Shown in pieces: positions 1-6,130 of a DNA stretch of 26,355 bases. Origin of the DNA: Palsa-513 sp036510225 (GTDB taxonomy: Bacteria; Actinomycetota; Thermoleophilia; Solirubrobacterales; Solirubrobacteraceae); NCBI GenBank assembly GCA_036510225.1, contig DATCEH010000055.1, forward strand, positions 1 to 26,355, written 5' to 3'. Both the position numbers and the translations under genes were made by a program. How positions within the stretch are numbered: position 1 is the stretch's first letter; each line of letters starts with the position of its first letter. Under the pieces are notes generated by a model, which had not been told where the DNA came from, made no database searches, and worked only from the letters and a program-made list of their open reading frames with translations.

Positions 1-1380
1 CGGGTCGCCGCGTTCGACACGTCGACCGGTGTCGCTACCGCTTTCAACCCGAACGTGAACAACACGATCGACGCCCTGGCGGTGTCGCCGGACGGCGCCA
101 CGGTGTTTGCCGGCGGAACGTTCACGACCGTCAACGGCTCGACCACCGAGAATCGCCTCGCCGGATTCGACGCGACGACCGGCGTGGCGACCGCCTTCGA
201 CGCAAACCTGAACTTCAACGCACTCGCCCTCGCGATCTCGCCTGACGGGAGCACGCTGTATGCAGGAGGCCAGTTCGCGACGGCGGGATCCACGGCTGTG
301 CGCTTCCTCGCGTCGTTCGACCCGAGCACCGGCAACGTGGGGACCTTCACGCCGGTGATGAACGGCGGCCTGGTCGACGCCCTGGCCTTGACGCCGGACG
401 GGAACACGCTGTATGCCGGCGGAACGTTCACGAGCGTTGGAACCACCCAGCAGATCTCCTACGCCCAGTTCGGTCCTGCGGCGACGGCACCGACCGCCAC
501 GACGGCCGGCGCGTCGGGAATCACAGGCTCCGGCGCGACGCTCGCTGGCACGGTCAGCCCCGGGGGCGCTGCGACATCGTACGTCTTCGAGTACGGCACG
601 TCGACCGGCTTCGGGTCGATCACGGGTCTCGTCGACGCGGGCTCGGGTCAGAGCGCCGTCGCCGCCACCGGCTCGCTCACCGGCCTGCGCCCCAACACGA
701 CGTACTTCTATCGCGTCGTCGCCGCGAACTCGCTCGGCACGACGTTCGGGGCGGTGGCCAGCTTCACGACAACCGGCGCGCCGAGCGCTCCGGCGGTCCT
801 CACGCAGGGGCCGACGTCGATCGGCGACACCACCGCGACCCTCGCGGGACAGGTCGACCCAGAAGGTCAGGCGACGGCATTCGCGTTCGAGTACGGGACG
901 ACGACCAGCTTCGGTGCGATCACGACGCCGGTCGAGCTCGACAGCGCCGGGTCCACCGAGTCGGTTTCGGCGGTGGCGGTTGGCCTGACGGCGAACACGA
1001 CCTACTACTACTACCGCCTCGTGGCGACGAACGCGTCGGGGACGTCCGCCGGGTCGGTGATGAGCGTGACCACAGGTCCGGGCGGTCCACCGGCCGTCAC
1101 GACCGGCGGAGTGTCCGCCGCGACGCAGACCGGCGCGACGCTGACGGGGACGGTCGACGCGCTCGGGGAACAGACGACGTTCGCGTTCGAGTTCGGCACG
1201 ACGACGAGCTTCGGCGCGCTGAGCCCGGTCGACGAGGCGAGCCCGATCGCCGGGCCCCAGACGGTCTCGCTGCCGATCGGCGGCCTGGCTCCCGGGACGG
1301 TCTACGTGTATCGCCTGGTCGCGACCAACGCCGGTGGCACGACGGCCGGACCGGTCGAGAGCTTCGCCACCGCGGCCTAG
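1..1380 (+). CDS. Secreted-type beta-propeller/FN3 repeat protein, 5' end outside window
   Basis: The reading frame is already open at base 1 and ends with TAG at 1378-1380, so the N-terminus and any signal peptide lie upstream. About 459 codons are visible. The first ~165 residues hold three propeller-type repeats of about 45 residues, each with a FD-x-x-TG-x-x-x-x-F segment followed by SPDG/TPDG and an AGG-x-F strand, resembling the delta-60/DUF5122 class. Three consecutive fibronectin type III-like domains of ~100 residues follow, each with FEYGT-x-x-x-FG and a closing TTY-x-YR-x-VA-x-N motif. The FN3 triplet resembles, domain for domain, the C-terminus of the protein encoded at 8622-12923 (minus). 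The likely role is an extracellular or surface binding/structural protein. No catalytic motif is visible and the ligand is unknown. The second FN3 domain carries an extra Tyr from a TAC run near 1003-1014. Confidence 0.85.
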   Translation, partial: RVAAFDTSTGVATAFNPNVNNTIDALAVSPDGATVFAGGTFTTVNGSTTENRLAGFDATTGVATAFDANLNFNALALAISPDGSTLYAGGQFATAGSTAVRFLASFDPSTGNVGTFTPVMNGGLVDALALTPDGNTLYAGGTFTSVGTTQQISYAQFGPAATAPTATTAGASGITGSGATLAGTVSPGGAATSYVFEYGTSTGFGSITGLVDAGSGQSAVAATGSLTGLRPNTTYFYRVVAANSLGTTFGAVASFTTTGAPSAPAVLTQGPTSIGDTTATLAGQVDPEGQATAFAFEYGTTTSFGAITTPVELDSAGSTESVSAVAVGLTANTTYYYYRLVATNASGTSAGSVMSVTTGPGGPPAVTTGGVSAATQTGATLTGTVDALGEQTTFAFEFGTTTSFGALSPVDEASPIAGPQTVSLPIGGLAPGTVYVYRLVATNAGGTTAGPVESFATAA

Positions 1381-1385
1381 CAGCG

Positions 1386-1417
1386 GGCGCGGTGGCCTGA
1401 CGCCTCACCGTGGCGCC
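1386..1417 (+). terminator. Possible GC-rich hairpin terminator
   Basis: Six bases after the stop of the propeller/FN3 gene, GGCG+CGGTG (1386-1394) can pair with CACCG (1406-1410) and CGCC (1414-1417), with a 3-nt bulge and an 11-nt loop. There is no T-tract. It could end transcription from the plus strand, and also from the small minus-strand ORF that converges on it. The sequence is so GC-rich that hairpins of this quality also occur by chance. Confidence 0.25.
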
Positions 1418-1435
1418 GACGCCGCTTCGAAGCGG

Positions 1436-1669
1436 TCAATCGCGGCCATGCAGACGGATCTTCCCGTGGCCGAACGGCCCGGCTGGGACGGCCGGCGGTG
1501 CCTCGGGATCCGCGGCGTGACCGTCTTGCGGATCCGTCTCCTTCACGAGCTCGCCGACGCCGTCGTCGCTCTCCACGGCGGCCATCAGCACGGCTCGGAT
1601 CGTCTCGATCGCGTCAAGCGTCGGGTTGTCATCTGGTGCTGCTGGCGCCTCGCGCTCCAACATCGGCAT
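1436..1669 (-). CDS. Small acidic hypothetical protein
   Basis: A 77-codon ORF starting with ATG at 1669. A good Shine-Dalgarno (GAGGAAG, 1674-1680 on the opposite strand) sits a few bases before the ATG, which is the main reason to believe it. The predicted product has a hydrophobic/acidic helix-like centre (AIETIRAVLMAAVESDDGVG) and a Pro/Gly-rich tail. It has no signal peptide, membrane segment or recognised domain. It lies tail-to-tail with the propeller/FN3 gene (55 bases between stops) and upstream of, but divergent from, the toxin-antitoxin pair. A plus-strand ORF through the same DNA has arginine-rich shadow composition and no ribosome site. The function is unknown. Confidence 0.5.
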   Translation of the reverse strand: MPMLEREAPAAPDDNPTLDAIETIRAVLMAAVESDDGVGELVKETDPQDGHAADPEAPPAVPAGPFGHGKIRLHGRD

Positions 1670-1808
1670 GGTCTTCCTCGTTCCCTAGCTCTGGAGTAGA
1701 TGCAGCGTGACTACCGATACGGCGGGAACAGAGGCCCGGATCATGCCGAGGCGACATAATCAGAGATTCCTGCATAGCGGTTACCTATATAAGCTGCGCC
1801 GGAAAGCT

Positions 1809-1836
1809 GTGGCACACGGTGTGCTACGGTGAGCCG
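1809..1836 (+). promoter_or_regulatory. Toxin-antitoxin promoter with overlapping palindromic operator
   Basis: GTGGCACA-CGG-TGTGCTAC (1809-1827) is a 19-bp palindrome with 7 of 8 arm positions matching. It overlaps a -10-like TACGGT (1825-1830) whose last base lies 7 bases before the antitoxin ATG at 1837, so the mRNA would be leaderless. Type II antitoxins commonly autorepress through palindromes over their own promoter, and the position fits that. No convincing -35 hexamer is visible. An AT-rich patch at 1783-1792 lies upstream. Confidence 0.6.
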
Positions 1837-2085
1837 ATGTCCTCACGAGTCGTCCGCGCCCGGTTGGACGAGCCGTCGGAGCGGGCCCTGGCGCTCCTGA
1901 TGGGGGAGGGACGCAACGAGTCCGAAGCCGTGCGGACCGCCTTGGTGGAAGCAGGGCGCCAGCGTGTTCAGCGCTCTGCACTGGCCGAAGAGGTCGGTCG
2001 GCTCGCGACGGATGTCAGGGACGCCAGGGAGCGCCGCGCAGTGATGGCAGACATGGATGCCGCCGGCACCGAGTGGCCGGAATGA
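1837..2085 (+). CDS. Antitoxin of a MazEF-like type II module (ribbon-helix-helix-like)
   Basis: The product is 82 residues from ATG 1837. An earlier in-frame GTG at 1819 lies inside the operator/-10 region and is rejected. The N-terminal ~45 residues fit a ribbon-helix-helix (CopG/Arc-type) fold: a short strand (VVRARLDEP) followed by two helices with the NESEAVRTAL segment typical of these antitoxins. The C-terminal half is highly charged and helical (RDARERRAVMADMD) and would be the toxin-binding tail. The stop TGA overlaps the toxin start in an ATGA quadruplet, so the two are translationally coupled. The predicted role is to neutralise the toxin and repress the operon through the palindrome at 1809-1827. 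Family membership is inferred from motif shape and context; the sequence is too short to be certain. Confidence 0.8.
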   Translation: MSSRVVRARLDEPSERALALLMGEGRNESEAVRTALVEAGRQRVQRSALAEEVGRLATDVRDARERRAVMADMDAAGTEWPE

Positions 2086-2396
2086 CCCGCGGCGAGATCT
2101 ACCGCGTGCGCCTGACGACCAGCCGTGGCCGTGAACAGGTCGGTCCGCGCTACGCCGTGATCGTGCAGGCCGAGCAGTTGCTGGGCCTGTCGACCGCGAT
2201 CATCGCGCCGACCTCACGCAGCGCGGCGCCCGCGACCTTTCGCCCTCAGATCAACCTTGCCGGCGAGTCGACCCGTGTGATGGTCGAGCAACTCCGAGCC
2301 GTCGACGTCGAACGTCTCGTTACCTTCGCCGGCCGGCTCTCGGCACCCGAGCAGCGCGCGGTCGACCACGCGGTCGCCCTGGTCCTCGACCTGTAG
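2082..2396 (+). CDS. mazF: MazF/PemK-family endoribonuclease toxin
   Basis: The product is 104 residues starting at ATG 2082, which shares ATGA with the antitoxin stop. A GTG nine bases earlier is in frame but would only extend the overlap. The N-terminus MTRGEIYRVRL, followed by RGREQVGPRYAVIV, is the classic MazF/PemK/CcdB-fold signature. Arg23 in GPRYAVIV and Thr44 in APTSR match the positions of the conserved active-site Arg and Thr/Ser of MazF enzymes. The family cleaves single-stranded RNA at short sequence motifs and halts translation. The cut-site specificity cannot be read from the sequence. The gene ends 5 bases from the stop of the convergent propeller gene, with no obvious terminator between. 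Length and domain look complete, so the module is probably functional. Confidence 0.9.
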   Translation: MTRGEIYRVRLTTSRGREQVGPRYAVIVQAEQLLGLSTAIIAPTSRSAAPATFRPQINLAGESTRVMVEQLRAVDVERLVTFAGRLSAPEQRAVDHAVALVLDL

Positions 2397-2401
2397 CCGG
2401 C

Positions 2402-5400
2402 TCAGCGCTCCGCGAGCCGTAGGACCGCGACGAAGGCGCCGTCTCCCGGAGCGGCGTAGCGCTTGGGCCCTGGCTGGCGGCGACCCCGCCGGGGGAAGTC
2501 GGTCGAGTCGGTCGACCCGGTCAGATGGATCGCGCCCGACCGGTCGACTGCGACCGCCAGGCCGGCATCGGTCCCGCCGCCGCCGAAGTAGGTCGAGAAG
2601 CGCAGGAACGAGCCGCTGCGGTCGAGCTCGGTGACAAAGGCGTCACCCGGGCCGTGGAGGGTCCGTTGGAGCGGGCTGGCAAGCGGGAAGTCGGTGGATG
2701 ACGTCTCGCCGGTCACGTAGACGTCGCGCGACCGATCGATCGCGATCCCTGAGTCGCCGTCGTCCCCGCCTGGGGCACCGTCGTCCCCGCCGCCGCCGAG
2801 GTAGCTCGAGAAGACGAGGGCGTTGCCGGTCGGGTCGAGCTTCGCGACGAACCCCGCGGAAGCCCCCGGCGGCGGGCTCGTGTCGATCGCCTGGATCGCG
2901 CTGGCCGTCGGCAGGTCACGGGATGTCGTCAGACCTGTGATGTATGCGTTCCCGTCACCGTCGGCCACGATCGCCCGGCCGACGTCGTCGCCGGAGCCAC
3001 CGAAGTAGGTCGCGTAGTCGAGCCGCGTGCTGGCGGCATTGATCTTCACGACGAACGCGTCCGCCCCTCCGCCGGGCGCGGCCTGAAGCGGGCTCTTGGT
3101 CGGGAAGCCGGTGTCGTTGGTCTCGCCCGTGACGTACGTGTTCCCCTCGCGGTCGACGGCGACACCGAAGCCCGAGTCCCCATGGTTGCCGGCGGCCGTG
3201 CCGCCGAGGACGCTCGAGGAGACGAGCCGCGTACCCGCGCGGCTGAGCTTCGTCACGAAGGCGCCGCTCGACGTGTGGGGCGCGAGCGGGTGGAGCACGG
3301 GGAACTGCGGGGAGACCGTCTTGCCCGTGACGACGGCCCGGTCCTCGGGGTCCAGGGCGATCGCGTTGCCCTCGTCGTAGTGGGTGTCGCCGAGGAATGT
3401 CGAGTAGACGAGGCCGGTCCCGGCAGGGTCGAGCTTCGCGACGAAGGCATCGAACGGCCCCCCGCCGTAGCTGCGCTGCAGCGCGCCGGCAGTGGTCGGG
3501 AAGTCGGTGGAGTTCGTCGCGCCGGTCACGTAGGCGTCGCCGGCGGCGTCGACGGCGATTCCCCGGCCCGAGGTGTAGCCGGCTCCGCCGAGGTAGGTCG
3601 CGTAGACCAGGACGCCCGAGCGGTCGAGCTTCGCGATGAAGGCGTTCTGAGTCGTGCCCCCGGGTCGAGCCTGGAGTGGGTGCTCGGTCGGGAAGTTGGC
3701 CGAGCTGGTCTCGCCGGTGACATACGTGTCGCCGGCCCGGTCGACCGCGACCCCCAGGCCGGTCCCGGGTGCGCTGCCGACGAGCTGCGTCGAGAAGTCG
3801 ATCGTCGGATCGATCACGAGCGGCTCGGACCGGTCGTAGCGCCCGACGTCGAAACCGACACGGCGCGGGCCGAGCAGACGGAAACCGCCCCGAACAGTCC
3901 GCCGAGCGCGACCGACGAGCTGGTACATCGCCGGTGCACGCTGGACGACCTCCCGGGCGCCGAGCCCGACCAGGAGGTTCCCGGTGCTGTCGATCCTGAC
4001 CGTCTCAGCACCGGACAGGTCGATTGCGATCCGGCTCGGGTCGGCTCCGGCGGCGAGGTCGAAGTCGTATTCGAGCCCGGCGCCGGCGCCGGTGTAGCGG
4101 ACGTCGATGCCCGGATAGACCGACGGTTGGACGACCTGGGCATAGGTCGGCACACGGGTGTGCCATGTCGAGGCCCGGCCGATCAGATAGCTCACGGTGC
4201 CGGGAAGCAGGCCGGCTCCGGCGATCGGGTGATCCGGGGCGGCGCCGGCAAGCCGCATCGACAGTACGCCGGGTGTGCGGCGCGCGCTCGAGCCGGCGAC
4301 GGCGATCTCGGCTCGGGTGCCGGTCAGCTCGATGGTTGCGCCGGTGCCGCGTGCGACGAAGCTCACGCCGGGGGCGGCCTGGCCGACGTTCGGCTCGAAG
4401 CTCAGGGGCAGCCGGGCGACGGCGGCTCGGACCGCGACCGAGCGGGTCAGGACGAAGGTCCGCGTCGCGGTGACCGTCGTGCGACCGGTCGGCCGGAAGG
4501 TACCCGTGGCGGTGAGGCGGAGCGTCTTCGCGGCGTTCAGCGCGGCGTTCCCGGCGGCGGTCAGGCGGACGTCGATCGTCGTCGCCTCGGGACCAGGGAA
4601 GCTCCGCGTGCCCTGGGCCGCGACCACCGCGTGCATGCCGGCGGCGGGCGGCAGGTACCAGTCGACGACCGCACGGCCGGCCTCGAGCCCGGTGAACGGG
4701 AGCACGGTGTCGCCGCGGACGAGGGTCGCCGGGATCTTCGTCGCCTGACCGACCGGGGCGATCTGCCGTTCGAGGAGCGCCTTGATCTGGGCGATGGTCA
4801 CCCGCGTCGCGCGAACGGCGGCCGTCGTCGGGGAGACCGCCGGCGTGCCCGGACCCGCCGCGTTGGCGGCTGTCTCCCGGATCCGCAGGCGCGAGCCGAT
4901 GTCGGCGCTGGTCGGCTTGTAGGTGCGACCAAACGCGCCGGCGATCGCCGCGCACGCGTTCCCGGCGTAGCCGCAGCGCAGCCAGCGGTAGGTGAAGCCG
5001 GTCGGGTTGTTCGTCCACGACGCGTGAACCCCGGTCAGCGTACGGCCGGTCTGCGGCGTTCCGCCGATCGACGGCGGCCTGCCGGCGGCCGGGACGGCCG
5101 GGCCGCTCGGCGGGGCCGGGGCGGCGGCCGAGCTCGCGCACAGCGCCCACGCGTCGGTCTGGGTCAGGCTGCCGGAGGCGACGCCGCCGGTGTGGGATGC
5201 CGCGGTCCACGACGCGGCCACGCCGGAGGCGACCGGGGTCCCGCCGGGGTCGCTGGGGTAGCTCCCGGTCAGGTGGTCGCCCTGGGAGCCTGGCAGGCCG
5301 AAGGCGTCGCTGATCAAGCCGCCGCCGCCGAGCAGGGCCGTGCCGTCCGGGCAGGTCGCCGTGACCGCTCCGGGCGTGCTGGCCGGCGCCGGACCGGGTG

Positions 5401-6130
5401 TCTCGGCGTGGACGACCGTCACCGTCGGCAGCGGGCCGGCGGTCGCGCAGAGCGCGAAGGCGTACGTCGTGTTCGACTGGTCGCCGCCCCCGCCGTTGAG
5501 GCCGGTCGCCGTCCACGAGCCGGGGTTGATTCCCGAGAGGACCGGCGTCCCGGCCGGGTCGCTCGGGAAGCTCCCGTTCGGCTTGAGGCTGCCGACGGTC
5601 CCCGGCGTCGCGCGCGATCCGCCGCTGAGGAGGCGGGTCCCGGACGGGCAGGTCGCCGTCGCGTGGACGATCTGGAAGGTCCCGGACGGGCCGGGCGTGC
5701 TGGCCACGACGACCCGTGTCGCGGTCGGGCCGGCGGCCAGGCAGATCCCGTAGGCGAGCGTCTGGGCGTCGTCGGGGACGGCGCCTCCGGCCCCGCCGGC
5801 GGCGATCCACCGGGTCGGCGTGAGCCCGCCGTCGGGCGACTGGGTCGCTCCGTCGATGCTCGGGAAGCCGCCGTCGACGTGAATCCCGTTGTGGGTCACG
5901 GTCTGCGTGGTCTGCGCCAGCCGGGTTCCGCCGCCGGTGAGGGGGGCGCCGCCGCAGTCGGCGACGGCCGTGACCTCCGAGAAGGTCGAGCTCGGCCCGG
6001 CGACGTTGCCGCTGGCGACGAACGTCGACGGCGCCGGCGGGGTCGCGGCGCCGGCAGCGGCTGGCAGCAGGCCCGCCGCGACCAGGACCGGGGTGGCCAG
6101 CCTGAGGATTCGTGTGCGCGAGCGCGTCAT
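2402..6130 (-). CDS. Exported protein: triplicated Cys/GGG module, Ig-like domain, SBBP seven-bladed propeller
   Basis: The product is 1242 residues. ATG 6130 is chosen because it overlaps the upstream stop as ATGA, has GGGGA and AGGAG purine runs just before it, and begins a clear signal peptide (MTRSRTRILRL, hydrophobic core, AGA-A). Upstream codons in this frame look like shadow sequence. Residues ~35-335 are three repeats with CPSGT-x-LL-x-GGG, a central SW-TA and a final A-x-ALC. Residues ~352-440 form an Ig-like domain (YRWLRC). Residues ~440-565 form a beta-rich domain ending in TGTFRPTGRTT. Residues ~575-785 resemble the DUF7948-like domain that often precedes SBBP propellers (FEPNVGQA, YPGIDVRY, LVIDPTI). 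Residues ~790-1242 contain seven SBBP blades (GxAVDxxGxxYVTGxTxSxxFP). It is the last gene of a three-gene operon. It is probably a cell-surface or matrix protein; no enzyme motif is visible. Confidence 0.9.
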   Translation of the reverse strand: MTRSRTRILRLATPVLVAAGLLPAAAGAATPPAPSTFVASGNVAGPSSTFSEVTAVADCGGAPLTGGGTRLAQTTQTVTHNGIHVDGGFPSIDGATQSPDGGLTPTRWIAAGGAGGAVPDDAQTLAYGICLAAGPTATRVVVASTPGPSGTFQIVHATATCPSGTRLLSGGSRATPGTVGSLKPNGSFPSDPAGTPVLSGINPGSWTATGLNGGGGDQSNTTYAFALCATAGPLPTVTVVHAETPGPAPASTPGAVTATCPDGTALLGGGGLISDAFGLPGSQGDHLTGSYPSDPGGTPVASGVAASWTAASHTGGVASGSLTQTDAWALCASSAAAPAPPSGPAVPAAGRPPSIGGTPQTGRTLTGVHASWTNNPTGFTYRWLRCGYAGNACAAIAGAFGRTYKPTSADIGSRLRIRETAANAAGPGTPAVSPTTAAVRATRVTIAQIKALLERQIAPVGQATKIPATLVRGDTVLPFTGLEAGRAVVDWYLPPAAGMHAVVAAQGTRSFPGPEATTIDVRLTAAGNAALNAAKTLRLTATGTFRPTGRTTVTATRTFVLTRSVAVRAAVARLPLSFEPNVGQAAPGVSFVARGTGATIELTGTRAEIAVAGSSARRTPGVLSMRLAGAAPDHPIAGAGLLPGTVSYLIGRASTWHTRVPTYAQVVQPSVYPGIDVRYTGAGAGLEYDFDLAAGADPSRIAIDLSGAETVRIDSTGNLLVGLGAREVVQRAPAMYQLVGRARRTVRGGFRLLGPRRVGFDVGRYDRSEPLVIDPTIDFSTQLVGSAPGTGLGVAVDRAGDTYVTGETSSANFPTEHPLQARPGGTTQNAFIAKLDRSGVLVYATYLGGAGYTSGRGIAVDAAGDAYVTGATNSTDFPTTAGALQRSYGGGPFDAFVAKLDPAGTGLVYSTFLGDTHYDEGNAIALDPEDRAVVTGKTVSPQFPVLHPLAPHTSSGAFVTKLSRAGTRLVSSSVLGGTAAGNHGDSGFGVAVDREGNTYVTGETNDTGFPTKSPLQAAPGGGADAFVVKINAASTRLDYATYFGGSGDDVGRAIVADGDGNAYITGLTTSRDLPTASAIQAIDTSPPPGASAGFVAKLDPTGNALVFSSYLGGGGDDGAPGGDDGDSGIAIDRSRDVYVTGETSSTDFPLASPLQRTLHGPGDAFVTELDRSGSFLRFSTYFGGGGTDAGLAVAVDRSGAIHLTGSTDSTDFPRRGRRQPGPKRYAAPGDGAFVAVLRLAER

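Noticed and set aside
1783..1792. AT-rich patch TACCTATATA as the toxin-antitoxin promoter
   Set aside because: TACGGT nearer the start fits the leaderless geometry and the palindrome better. The patch may instead help melt DNA or serve the opposite strand.
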